Positions 33,663-45,215 of a stretch of 64,000 bases of DNA are shown here, in pieces. The notes beneath the pieces are model-generated. The model was not told the DNA's origin. It saw only the letters and a list, made by a program, of their open reading frames with translations, and did not search any database. The stretch is from Achatina immaculata. Lineage: Eukaryota > Mollusca > Gastropoda > Stylommatophora > Achatinidae. A program made the translations under genes and the position numbers. The stretch spans positions 24,117,314 to 24,181,313 of the forward strand of contig CM019691.1 of assembly GCA_009760885.1 (NCBI GenBank), written 5' to 3'. Each line of letters starts with the position of its first letter. The stretch's first letter is position 1.

Positions 33663-34397
33663 AAGCCTTACATATCTATAGACACTTTCTGCATTCTAAT
33701 CATCGTCTTCACAAACGACAACCGTGACTGTTTCGAAGATAATAACAACAGACGAAGACGTTTGCTCACACAGAACCTTCAACTCTTACGTCACATGTTA
33801 CAGAAAATAATTTTGAATTATTGACTATAATTCGTGTAGAAAAGCCTACGAAAAGGAAACATACGTCACTTGATCTATATTCGCTAAACTGCTCATACGA
33901 CACTCAAAATAATCTCTACATGAGTAATTCATCCAATACTGTAATCATCTTAAAGACTGAATGTCGAATTCATTGTACCTAAAAACACGCATCCTCAGTG
34001 TCGAATTCACTGTATGCAAAAACACGCATACAAAATACCAAGGTAGTCACTGTATTTCCGTGTAGACTTTGTATGAAGTTCACACAGTTACAGTGCTGCG
34101 TGAATGCTAAGCAGTGTAACACTATAGTAATTTTGCTACAGTTATAAGAGCTCTGAGAAAACAAAAAAGCTACTAAAAAGTGACGTTGATAGGTGAGAAT
34201 GTTGTTATAAAGCTGGAGGAAATAAGGGAGAAATTGCTAAGTTTTAATCTTCTTGTTATGTATGATATTCCTTTTGCGTCAAATTATCAACTTTTTTTTC
34301 AGCTACAATCGCCGTGTAGATGTTGGAATTTGATACTAATAAGGAAAGAGAGTTAACATAGTGACTGTCGTTAGATTCTAGATAGAATATCATAAAC
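33663..34397. other. Nothing recognised
   Basis: A short duplication (TGTCGAATTCA...ACACGCAT) occurs at 33961-34030. No gene seen. Confidence 0.45.
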
Positions 34398-34650
34398 AGA
34401 CTTATTATGGTAGATTATAATAGACAGACATATATGGGTAGGATATCAAAGACAGATTTCTACAGATAAGGCATCATAAATAGAATACTACATATAGGAA
34501 CATCATAAAGATACCTCTACAGATATGACATCAGAAACAGATTTCTACAGACAGGATATTAGAAACAGACTTCTACAGACAGGATATTAGAAACAGACTG
34601 GATATTATAAACAGACTTCTACAGACAGGACATGAGAAACAGCGCTCCTC
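34398..34650. repeat. ~26-28-bp degenerate tandem repeat
   Basis: The units contain ACAGACTTCTACAGACAGGA and ATATTAGAA, about nine copies, better conserved toward 34600. Confidence 0.75.
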
Positions 34651-35585
34651 GTTAGATTATACTGTCAACTGGCACATTTCTGTTTTACTCTTTGTTATGG
34701 CTACAGTACATCAAGAAAATACTGTTAAAGTACATCAAGAAAAAACTGTTAAAGTGTGAGCGTGGTGGTCACACATCGTCACGGTTTCATCTGTTTAATT
34801 ATTTAGTGGTATCTTCTGGGTTAAATTATTGATACACCTACACACATAATTAAATAAAGCAAGGTGCATAATACAGTATAATGTCATTATAATATCAGTG
34901 TCAATGTTGTATAAAGGATAATGGCACAAGAATGAATGATATAGTTGTTACGCTGGTAACACACAAGTATAAGCCAGTTTTTCTTTAAAAAAAATAAGAA
35001 ATAATACTTCCGCTGCTAATGCACATTTTGTGTAAATGCAGAGACGTACCTGGAGCACAGTTTTTTAAAATTAGAATGAAAAACAACATCCATTTTCTAA
35101 TGCTGCATACTTTTTTTTATATAAGGAACCGAAATTCATCACGGAAACTTGCGTGCAGTCCCCAGAATTATGTGGCGCCTTCGGTATTCCATAGTTTCAG
35201 TGCTCCACTTTGTTCCAGCAAAGTTTTCAAATCATCACATTTAATATCCAACCCCCCCCCCCCCCCACCTCACCTCACCTCCACTTTCCCTTTTCTTTTG
35301 TCTTTGATCTATACATAGGAATCTATCATCTATCAAAGTATGGCACACTGCAAACTATGGTGTAATGATAATTACATAGAGATATTATTTTCTATTGCAA
35401 GTGCAAAAATATAATTCTCTTTATACACAGGACCTTCCATAGGAATTATGTAAACCGGTACAAAACTCCACTCCCACCCCCTCCAATACCGAGCCATCAT
35501 AACCCTTTGAGCTCTAGCTTTCGGGCTGTGGAGCAATGCACCGGCTGGACTCCCCATTGTGGCCCTTATTGTACGTGTGTTTATG
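34651..35585. other. No gene recognised; C run at ~35251-35266
   Basis: A duplicated TACATCAAGAAAA lies near 34706 and 34731. Frames are short. Confidence 0.45.
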
Positions 35586-35588
35586 TGT

Positions 35589-36084
<496 letters not shown>

Positions 36085-37195
36085 ATCTACGAGTTACATC
36101 ACAGAAAAGTGTAGAGAGTTTAATGTGGATCTATATACCTGTTTTGTAGACTACTCTATAGCTTTTGACCATGTATAACATTAACAATTATGGTATATAA
36201 TGAACAACATGGGTTTTCCCAGTCTTCTGGTACATCTCATCGCCAAACTGTACCAAGATCAACAAGCAGCAGTGAGGGTAGATGGCGAAACATCGGGCTG
36301 GTTTGATGTACAAAAGGGAGTAAGACAGGGATGTAGCCTTTCTCCATACCTGTTTAACATCTTACCGAAAACATCATGAGGAGTGTAAGAGAGGAACAGG
36401 AAACAACTAAATTTATTTGACTCTTTCAACATCGGGGGGGCCACCGGTTTCCAGAAACTAAATAAGCCAATGATACTGTCCTTCTGTCAAACAGCCCAGA
36501 AAGACTTCACAGTTGATTTTCTACACCAAAAGACACAGCAAATCCCAGAACCTCTTTTTAAACACCAACAAAACCAAAGTAATGATAACTGACACAATGA
36601 GAAGCAAACTCAAAATTACATTGGACCATCAAAACCTTGAAAACGTAAATAAATTTTAATATATAAATTCAATCATCACCACCAATGGTGACTGCGCAGT
36701 GGAAATCAAAAGAAGAATTGCAGTTCCATCACAGAAACCACCAAGAAAATAAAGTTATGTTTACTAAGAGGTTACATATTCATAGTGGCAACCTACCGAT
36801 GTGAAACATGGACACTTAAAAGATTACTAGAAAAGATAATAACAACATTTGAAATGAAATGCTACAGAAGGGCACTTAGATTTGATTTTCTGGATTGAAT
36901 GAAAATCAAATAAAGTGATATTGATGGAATTAGGTGTCGCAGAAAACAACATAAAAATTAGAAAGCTGAGATACTTCGGCCACATCAAGAGACACAATAG
37001 CTTGTAGAGGTTGATAGCAGAAGGCATGGTGCCCAGCAAAAGAGATAAGGGACGACCACTCTTGATGGACTCAGGACATCACGGAAAGTCTGAATGTGTC
37101 ACTGCAAGACACGGGTCAACTTGCGCAAGCCCGCATTGCATTCAGGGAAGCTGTGAGAAGGACAGCGTTCTGGAAAGGACGCATCACAGGAATGA
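36085..37195 (+). mobile_element. LINE-D copy 1 (BovB-like RTE), reverse transcriptase to 3' end
   Basis: In order: CFVDYSIAFDHV, WYIMNNMGFPSLLVHLIAKL, QQAAVRVDGETSGWFDVQKG, the motif GVRQGCSLSPYLFN (about 36320-36362), the active-site block, NTNKTKVMITDTM, ITTNGDCAVEIKRRIA, FIVATYRCETWTL, MKCYRRALRFDFLD, KIRKLRYFGHIKRH, and a basic tail. The catalytic YADD is destroyed: the frame now reads stop-AND followed by TVLLS (about 36461-36485), so one aspartate is also lost. Several other stops exist. The 3' end carries short GAAT repeats at about 37188. Layout and motifs match BovB-type LINEs. Confidence 0.88.
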
Positions 37196-37448
37196 ATGAA
37201 AACATGACTCGATTACACATGTGAGTATACTTAATTCATTTAGTACACAGCATGTCAAGTTTGTCTGTTATATTTGTTTTGTCATAATAAGCATTACTTT
37301 TTATGTCTGTGACTGGCAGATACTTTCTTATAAGTGAGGCGGAAGAGGCAAGACCTGAGGGACATAACTTGTCACAAAAGAAAACTAAAGAGACAACCTA
37401 AGACGGCCAATGTTGAAATGACTGAATTTTTTTTATACTCATCTTCTC

Positions 37449-37595
37449 GCAAGCCATGCAACTGTGCGTGAGCTGTACCGAAGTCTTTGACTCTCATCTA
37501 TAATACCGCACCCCAGGCAAGCCATGCAACTGTGCATGAACTGCACCGAAGTCTTTGACTCTCATCTATAATACCGCACCCCAGGCAAGCCATTG
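37449..37595. repeat. 68-bp tandem repeat, 2.2 copies
   Basis: GCAAGCCATGCAACTGTGC starts at 37449 and 37517, and a partial third copy at 37585. The two full units differ at a few sites. Confidence 0.9.
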
Positions 37596-37682
37596 TCAAC
37601 ATTTCACGTGCACGGAAAAAGCAGCAGATCTCCCCCATGAACCCAATATTCCGCTTTCATTTGTTCATCTCTGCTTGGAGAA

Positions 37683-37701
37683 TATATATATATATATATA
37701 G
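37683..37701. repeat. TA microsatellite at LINE-B 5' truncation point
   Basis: The TA run ends exactly where LINE-B copy 3 begins, so it may be the site of insertion. Confidence 0.8.
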
Positions 37702-38220
37702 CAGCATCAATCTTCAAGAATCTCGAGAACATATGGAATTCAAAAGTTATAAGCACAAAAACCAAATTAAGACTATTCAATTCAAATGTAATATCCACCC
37801 TCATTTATGCATGTGAAAGCTGGAAAACAACTAAAGAAATAGTCAAGAAATTAGACTCTTTTGAAAACAAATGCCTAAGGAAAATACTCGGCATCAAGTG
37901 GAACGAATTCAGGAACAATGCAGAGATAAGACAGATGAGCGAACAACAACCAGTCTCATGGGTGATCAGGAAAAGGAGATGGACATATGTTGGTCACTTG
38001 ATGAGAAGAAATGATCAGAGAATCCCAAAACAAGCTATCAAATGGAACACAACAGGCCGAAGAAAAAGAGGCAGACCGCGTGAAACTCTGAAGAGGACAT
38101 TATTAAGGAGGCCAAATTAACAGGCATAAAATCCTTTGATGAGGTTGAAAGACTTGCCGAAGACAGGAAAAACTGGCGAACTACTTTGCGAGCCCTATGT
38201 GACGTTTAACGGCACGGGAA
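37701..38220 (+). mobile_element. LINE-B copy 3 (C-terminal half, well preserved)
   Basis: It starts inside the AASIFKNLENIW segment and continues with STKTKLRLFNSNVISTLIYA, ENKCLRKILGIKWNEFRNNA, MSEQQPVSWVIRKRRWTYVG, MRRNDQRIPKQAIKWNTTG and RKRGRPRETLKRTLLRRPN. The 3' terminus is TGACGTTTAACGGCACGGG. The frame breaks near 38120 before GIKSFDEVERLAEDRKNWRT. It is very close to copy 4. Confidence 0.88.
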
Positions 38221-38487
38221 GGATATATATATATATGTGGGTGTCTGAGAGGCGAAGTATTTAATGCACCGGTCTCTCATGGCGAAGGTCGGGGGTTCGA
38301 ATCCGTCCGGAGGCACCCCAGTCACCCAGCCGTAGAAATGGGTACCCGACTTCTTCTGGAGTTGGGGAAAGAAAGGCGGCCAGGCGTGATACTGACCATA
38401 TCACCCTCTAGTGTGCTGACAGGTCAAGGAAAATATGGGCACAAACACCATATCCCTATGTGCCTCTAAGGCATGACAGGATTACCT

Positions 38488-38525
<38 letters not shown>
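38221..38525. repeat. TA microsatellite split by a SINE
   Basis: TA repeats lie on both sides of the SINE-1 copy (38222-38235 and 38491-38524), directly behind the LINE-B 3' end. The SINE therefore inserted into the LINE tail microsatellite, or the TA run was duplicated on insertion. Confidence 0.8.
38236..38490 (+). mobile_element. SINE-1, near full length
   Basis: B box GGTTCGAATCC lies at 38294-38304. The A-box region (TCTGAGAGGCG) is degenerate. The body is intact: CACCCCAGTCACCCAGCCGT, GTAGAAATGGGTACCCGACT, GGCGTGATACTGACCATATC, GTGTGCTGACAGGTCAAGGA, CACCATATCCCTATGTGCCT and GGCATGACAGGATTACC. Confidence 0.9.
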
Positions 38526-38528
<3 letters not shown>

Positions 38529-39074
38529 GAATGTGATAGTCACAAGACATCGCAGATTGTTTAAAGGAGAACCTATTGAGCATTGTCTACTGTCCTAGAA
38601 GCTTTTTTTTTTATCTGTACTTGTTAGCTCGTTCAAGGTGCCCTGCATTGCAACATTCAATGAAGAAGGTGTTAGTGGTACCTGACAAACTTTGAAGATG
38701 TACAATAACCGACTAGTACTTTTTCTTTTAAAAAATAATGTATCCATAAAGAAAGAAAACAGACAAAATTGCGTTATTTTCGGTTCACATGATAGAACTG
38801 TGACGCTTCGACCGCTGGTTTTGAATGTTAATATCGTTTTTATTAGCATATTAACCCACTTTGCTGCAGCTGTTCTTTTCTTCTGACGTGACTCACAGAG
38901 TTAATGCCATGATAACGGGAGGGGCTTCACCGATTTATACTGACCGTAATCACTGAATGACGAATCAGTTCCTGAAGCTGTACCCAGTATAACGTTTGAA
39001 TAGTGGATATAATGTAGACACTATCTTTTTTTCTCTGTCCCACTCGTGTAAATGGCCAAAAGAATCACCACTTC
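38526..39074. other. Nothing recognised
   Basis: Two overlapping frames on opposite strands at 38595-38886 have no signature. Confidence 0.45.
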
Positions 39075-39079
39075 GGACA

Positions 39080-39180
39080 GTACAACACAGTGGTTCTCAA
39101 AGTTTCTGAAGGTCGGAGACTCGGATTCTACAACACAGTGGTTCTCAAACATTTTGAAGGTGACAGACTCCTGAAGTATC
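39080..39180. repeat. 48-bp duplication carrying a hAT-like terminal motif
   Basis: ACAACACAGTGGTTCTCAAA occurs at about 39082 and 39130. CAGTGGTTCTCAAA resembles the terminal inverted repeat of many hAT transposons. No matching inverted end or transposase is found nearby. Confidence 0.45.
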
Positions 39181-41149
39181 CTGACCATTCTTTTCAAAAT
39201 TTCAAAATCTGAGCACTCAGTCAAAGCGCTCGCGGTGTGTGTGTGTGGGGGGGGGGGGGGGGGCTGGCGGTGGAGAGGTAAAGTTAAAAGTTAACTTTAA
39301 CCTCAACATTTTCCTCAGTGCCGTGGTTTCTAACTTTGCTTACAAATATGCCAGTCGGGCATCTTTGTTGTACATCTCTACAGAGTAAATTTTCTTCATA
39401 ATATCTACATGGCTACAAAAATAATTTTTAATTTCTCGGTACTTCCGAATATGCGGCGATCGGAGAACAGAATACGGACAACATAGTACATTTTTTGTAA
39501 GGGGGGACATTTAGCCGTCTCGACAAAGGTAACACAATTAACGCCGAATACAAAACCTTAAATATGGATCTGTCCCGTATAATATATAAGGAAGGGGTTG
39601 ATCACTTTAACTAAAGTTGATAATAATAACTCGCCGAGGTCTCCTTGTCATATGACACCAAATTTTGAAAACCTTCCAAATATTTTGCATGTTGAGGACG
39701 TATGAGTGGTGTTCTTCTGTGATGGGCACTAGAAAAACAGTTTTAAAGCCTAGACTTGCCCTTTACATGACCTTCCGCGCCCACCAAATTGGGAATAAAT
39801 GAAGCGAGGTAGTAACTTAATTAAAAATACAGCCGGAAGAAATAAAGATAAAAGGACGACAGCGGTACAAAGATGAACAAGAACCAGCGTATGCAAGCAC
39901 ACTCTGGGAACTATGAGAAAGACCAGGCCGAACAACCACTGCAGCCAGTCTTTCCCCAGGGAGAGAGTCCAGGCTGACAGGACTTCAATCACCGATCCAA
40001 ACGATGCTTAGTCACTTAATGGTCTTTTCAGTAACTGTTCTGTTCACAAGCTTTGTGTGATTCCTGCAGGAGTTAGAGATACAAATAATTATATATTAAA
40101 AATGTATATGAATAAACAGGAATTAGTAATAGGAATATTAATGTATAAACTAGGGGGAAAAAAGGGTAGAAACAGCTTTATTACTTAACGAGTACACAGT
40201 TGTGATGTTTATAGTTATACACTAATTATACACTAATTATACACTAATTATTGTGTTTTACTAGAAACATTAATGGGCGTTGAATTGTTAAACTTGGAAG
40301 AATAGGCAGGCCCGTTCATACATCGCAGTCTAGATATAAGATATTAACTTTTTTTCCAGAACAGTTTGTCTGTCACTCTATAAGTCACATGATACTGGAT
40401 TGATAGATAGCACACCAGAACAGCGTGTATGACACTGTTGATACTAGATTTAATACAGACAGCACCAGAACAGCGCGTATGTTACTCTGTAAGTCTCCTG
40501 GAGTACAGTTGCCTATGCTGAACTGTTCTCTGCTGCCAAGGCTATCAACAAACCAGAAGTAACGATAAACCCTATCCTACGTCAATGCACTGCTCACCGT
40601 TGTGCTAACTTCAGCATAGCTAATGCAGCAGAGATCTTCATGGTGGTGGAGCCTCTTTAAAAGCGTGGTTGACTGATTTTTTTCAGGGAATTAATCAAGT
40701 TTTGGCAACCTGCTGGTCATACTCCTACAGGCCGGTGCATTAAAATCTTTAGGAACTCCGTAGCTGCTAAAACATCTCTCTCTCGCTCTCGCTTGCTCGC
40801 TCGATCGATCGTCATAAACCGCCACTATCTGTAATCTGTCAAAAATGACGTGAGGAAAAAGGTAATGCATTTTGATTGTTACAATAACTTTGTAATGGTT
40901 AATGCGATACCAAGCAAGTAAGTGTTTCAGACAAACCTCCAAATTGTCAGTTGTGGGCTTTCGTATCTTGTCTTGTTTCGTCTTGTCTTGTCTCCTATCT
41001 CATATACTTTTCAATGTTGAAAGGACAAGTACTAGGGGGAGTAAAAAAGAACCGAGCATTTTTTTAAAATACGACATAGGTAAAAGATGTTCTGTTCCTT
41101 TGGAAGCATGCACGAGAGAAGAGTTCTACGGTTTACATTTTGAAGCTGA
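39181..41149. other. No gene recognised; G17 run at 39247-39263
   Basis: Weak direct repeats (CACCAGAACAGCG) lie at 40410-40480. A short ATTATACACTA triplication lies at about 40215-40250. All frames are under 85 codons. Confidence 0.45.
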
Positions 41150-41750
41150 ATGAGATGACGTTCTACAACGTATAGTCACTGGAGATGAATTCTGGGTACA
41201 ATATTTCCAAGAGACAATGTGGGCAAGTAAAGGGGACGACATTCTTCCGCGCAGAAATCAAAGACGTTCCTTTCAATTCTGTCGGCCAGAAAATTGATGC
41301 TTGCGCTATTCTGAGACTGTAAATGCCTAAAACAGGAACAGAAGAGCCACTGTCAACACAAAGCATATTGTGATCTGCTTAAGAACCACTTGAAACCTTC
41401 AATCAGGTGAAAACATCTCCGTTTGCTCAGTTCTGTTGTGCTGTTACAGAATGATAACGCGCTATCTCACACAGCACGTGCAACAACTCAACAAATGTAT
41501 GAATCTACATTAGGAGTGTCTTCGGCATCCAGCATATTCACCCGACCTCTCATCATGTGATTATATGTTTGAACCACTCAAGGAATCACAAGGTGGGAAG
41601 AAGTTCAGTACAGTGGAAGAGATTAAAGAGGCCTCGCTTTAGGGTAAGTCTGTAGATTTTATTTTTCCTCAAGGAACCAAGATTTTAGAAAAGAGATGGC
41701 AGACCTGCATTGAACGTGGTGGGGGTTATGTTGCAAAATGATTGGACGTT
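41150..41750 (+). pseudogene. Mariner-type transposase remnant (C-terminal catalytic part)
   Basis: All three acidic positions of a mariner DD34D transposase can be seen across frameshifts. They are VTGDEFWVQYF (about 41175-41205), QNDNALSHTARA (about 41450-41485), and HPAYSPDLSSCDYMFEPLKE (about 41527-41585). The usual C-terminal stretch GGKKFSTVEEIKE and KRWQTCIERGG follows. Stops interrupt the rest. The DNA-binding N-terminus is missing. Terminal inverted repeats were not found. The catalytic DNA strand-transfer function is lost. Confidence 0.88.
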
Positions 41751-41875
41751 TTCAGACATATTTGGCTATTTTATTAAAAATTCACTCTCTTTGATTTTTT
41801 GATAGGGCTCGGCGGTTTCCTTCACACAATGGAATATTTAAGGTATGTGTTATCTCCATTTCCTGCGTTCACCCA

Positions 41876-42644
41876 CGAGGGTCACACCGAAAGTCGTGAG
41901 GAAATATTTTTTTAAAAATCAGAATTTACAGATAGAGAAAATATAAACTTATCGCCTTAATCTGCATCCTTTGCACTTTATCTAGAGGCCACATTACGTT
42001 AGCATCATTAGTCACGTGACTACGCGGAGCATAAACCAAATGGTGGGTGCTGAAATTTCGTTTCGTCAAAGTGCTGTTATTTAGTTTCTCGTTAAAGAGG
42101 AAATCCCCGCTTCTGAAATTCACCAAAGACTTCAACTTGTTTATGGAGATATGTATATGGGTGCTTGTAGTGTTAGGAGGTAGGTGAAACATTTCAAAGA
42201 TGGAAACGGGAGCATCCAAGATATGCCTCGCAGACGTCGCCCTCGAACTGCCTCCACTGAACGCAACTTGGAAGGGGTTGACGACATCATTAAAGAAGAC
42301 AGACGTGTCACAGTATCTGAAACCGCTGTAAATCTTGGAATAGGACACAATGCAGTACAGGAAATGATTGAAACCCTAGGCTATAGAAAAGTTTGTGCCC
42401 GGTTGGTCCCACAGGAGAGAACGTCCAGAAAGCAGTGCGTCTGTGCCGTCGGTCAGCTGGAACAGAATTCTACCGGGAGGGTATTTTCAAACTTGCAGAG
42501 CGGTGGGAAATTTGTGTGCGGAGAAATGGAGATTATGCTGACAAGTGAAGAAAAGGATGCTTATTAAGGGGATACATTTATATTTTTCTATCTATAAATT
42601 CTGATTAAAAAAAAGTTTGCTCACGACTTTCGGTATAACCCTCG
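41876..42644 (+). mobile_element. Internally deleted mariner element with both terminal inverted repeats
   Basis: Terminal repeats lie at 41876-41900 and 42620-42644: CGAGGGTCACACCGAAAGTC against CGAGGGTTATACCGAAAGTC, then GTGAG on both sides. TA follows the right end, and CA (probably mutated TA) precedes the left. Inside, from an ATG at 42040, are the N-terminal helix-turn-helix parts of a mariner transposase (MVGAEISFRQSAVI, EEIPASEIHQRLQLVYGD, VKHFKDGNGSIQDMPRRR, EDRRVTVSETAVNLGIGHNA, LGYRKVCARLVPQ) with two in-frame TAG codons. Then, after loss of the catalytic domain, only the C-terminal tail EFYREGIFKLAERWEICVRR remains in another frame. It is a non-autonomous derivative of a family different from the neighbour. 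Confidence 0.92.
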
Positions 42645-42654
42645 TACTTTTCTT

Positions 42655-43840
42655 GATATTACCATTGATTCTGTCTTGTCGCTGTTTAGCTCCAAACTTC
42701 TTTTATTGCTCTTTTTTAATAATCTTGCTTACTAGTTTATGCAAACTGCTTTTTACTTTCTTCTAATATGTAGAATGGTATCATCCACATATCTTAGGTT
42801 GTTGAAATTACGACCTATTTTTTTTTCCTTTCAAGTTTTTAATATCTTTCATCATGCTTTCGCTACAGAATGAGGATATATCATTTAATAGTGCACACCC
42901 TTGTAGTACCCTCGTTTTATATCCTGGCATTCATCCATGCCATTCTTCACTCTTACTTCTCGTTTTGATTTCAGTATATATTCGTAATAATCCTCATATC
43001 TGTACCACTTGTATTAATTATTTCTAAAATGTATATCTTATCTTCATATCTATGTCAAAAGCTTTGATGCATTCAAGAAAGCACAAGTACAAATCTTTCC
43101 TTACTTACATGGCTTATTTTAATATAGTTTTTATTACAAAATTTGTGCTGCTTGTGCTTTTTTTCCTTCAGCAAAGCTACATCAAATTGGCGAACTACTT
43201 TGCGAGCCCTATGTGACGTGTAACGACACGGGAAGGATATAAGATATATAAGAAAGCTACATTGTTCTTCTGTTACTTGTTATTTCAGTTTTTATCTTAC
43301 TTTGTATTCTCAAGTTAATGATTCTGAACAGTAATTGTGTACTTGTAATATGGCTCATTAAAGTGACTGCGCGATATTGATCACATTCTGTTGTCCCAGT
43401 TTTCTTCGGGACTGCAAAGAAAACTGATCTGACGGCATATGTCCCGTGCCACAGATTTTGTTTTGGAGGTTTGGCTACGTTTTATATACCGATAATCATC
43501 TAGTGCTATGATATTCTTATGTCACGGATGTATGGGACCCGAACTCATGCCATCTATTGTGATGTTATCAGGTCATCATGCCTTCATTGGTTGTGTTTGT
43601 TTGAGTGCATTTCTTACTTCCATTTCTAACAATGGTGGTCTCTTCATTATTCATGCTCGCATTGAATTTCTCATTACTCTGGTCATTATACAGGTCTTTT
43701 ATGGGATCTGGCCAACTTTCCATGATTTTTTTTTCTTCTTGTTTCATAATAATCTTACCTTCCTTTGTTTTCATGTAGCCTAATCCTTTATTTATTCTTT
43801 TCCCCACATAGTTCTTTTATCTTTTAATGAAATTATTTGC
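42655..43840 (-). mobile_element. RTE-like LINE fragment, linker to reverse transcriptase, with nested insertion
   Basis: On the minus strand from 43807: KTKEGKIIMKQEEKKIMESW and DLYNDQSNE (the linker before the reverse transcriptase), FFAVPKKTGTTECDQYRAVT, LMSHIT, RIQSKIKTEITSNR, EEQCSFAEG across the nested insertion, ILEIINTSGTDMRIITNIY, a degraded GVLQGC segment, and NNLRYVDDTI (YVDD in place of YADD, about 42795). Order and motifs match RTE LINEs. Numerous stops. The 5' and 3' ends are lost. Confidence 0.8.
43183..43252 (+). mobile_element. 70-bp LINE-B 3'-end insertion (copy 6)
   Basis: It contains ATTGGCGAACTACTTTGCGA, GTGACGTGTAACGACACGGG and a tail GATATAAGATATATAAG. It is flanked by the 10-bp duplication AAAGCTACAT (43173-43182 and 43253-43262). 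Removing it restores the reading EEQCSFAEG in the host LINE on the other strand. Confidence 0.92.
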
Positions 43841-44148
43841 CATTATCATATTTTTTTCAACCTCAGCATATTGTTCCAACATTGATAGGAAATTATATTG
43901 TCAGTTTTTTTGTTTTACAGCCAGTACCTGTAATGTTAGACTCACATTTGCAATCATTTAAAATTCCTCAACTCATAAAAATGTAATTCCATTTAAGAAA
44001 GTAACCTCATCATCATTAAACTTTGGTGGTGGATCATTTTCTGAAGGAATTCATGAATGAAAAGTGGCAATTTAGTGGTAAACGTATAATATCTGGAGAT
44101 TTTCATGGGAACTGTTAATGCTGTCAAGAGAATCAGCTTAAGTTAGGA
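43841..44148. other. Nothing recognised
   Basis: AT-rich spacer. Confidence 0.45.
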
Positions 44149-44272
44149 AGAAAATCAGAGACAGAAATGAGATGTTAGTGCACGCAGTAAGAAGAGACAG
44201 AAATGAGATATTAGTGCACGCAATAAGAAGAGACAGAAATGAGATATTAGTGCACGCAATAAGAAGAGACAA
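44149..44272. repeat. 36-bp tandem repeat, about 3.3 copies
   Basis: The unit is AAGAAGAGACAGAAATGAGA plus TATTAGTGCACGCAAT. The period gives a short in-frame RRDRNEILVHAI repeat. Confidence 0.9.
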
Positions 44273-45215
44273 AATCCTAAACGACAGCCTCAGGGCAAGG
44301 GTTCTAGTAACGCTGTTACTGCACTATATCGTCTTTATATTTTCTAATTTACATCTTTCATTATTTAATTAATTGTGAAAAAAACCCATCCAAACTTTAT
44401 AACCTAATAATCGCCGAAGAATATGAATCTTATAATCTAATAATAATTTTTCAAAAATATTACGTAGGATAATCTAATAATCTTTCGCTGGGTGCTAGGG
44501 GAAGAAAAACGACTGGCAACCGTGCAAGCAACACTGTCATTGTTACACTGATACCTACGTATCTAGTTCTTTCAGGATGTCACATTGATGTACACACCTT
44601 TCGCATCACATGCAAATCTAACGCCAGCCCCTACATGTTTATAGATCTCGAAACTCGCGTTCATGTTACTTTACAGAAAATTGGGGAGGGGAGGGGAGGG
44701 GTGGTTGGGTGGGAGGGGGGAGGGATAAAATACAGCACTTTCGCGGGCTATCCCGGGGTTTTGAAATCAACACTGAGAAATGCTAATGTACATACAGCAC
44801 GGAATGTCTACAATGCATTATGTAACGCTGCAGACTCCAGGAAAGGGACAAGCCTAACTCAACATCAGAGGCCTTAATTACTATTGTCTGAATGTTCCCG
44901 ACCCTTGCTGACCTAAAAAAAAAAATCCACCAAGATTTTAGGAGCCATTTGCGTGTGGAAAGCGCATAGCGAAATGAAAAAAAAAATGTTAGGCGGTCGA
45001 GAAAGCCAGAGCTGAAGAGAATTACACAGTGACGAAACGACATCTGGTGAAAAATAAATTAAAGGCCATGAGAGTTCAAGTCCTATTTTGGAAGACGTTA
45101 CATAAATCTATGAAAACACTATATAAAATGTCCATTCCCATAGTTACAGAGACATAATTACTTACGCACAGATTCCAAAGATTTCCGGAATTAAAACTGC
45201 AATGCAGCATGATTA
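44273..45215. other. No gene recognised; G-quadruplex-like tract at 44683-44724
   Basis: The tract has at least six G runs of three or more. An 80-codon plus frame crosses it (44635-44877) and looks incidental. Confidence 0.5.
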
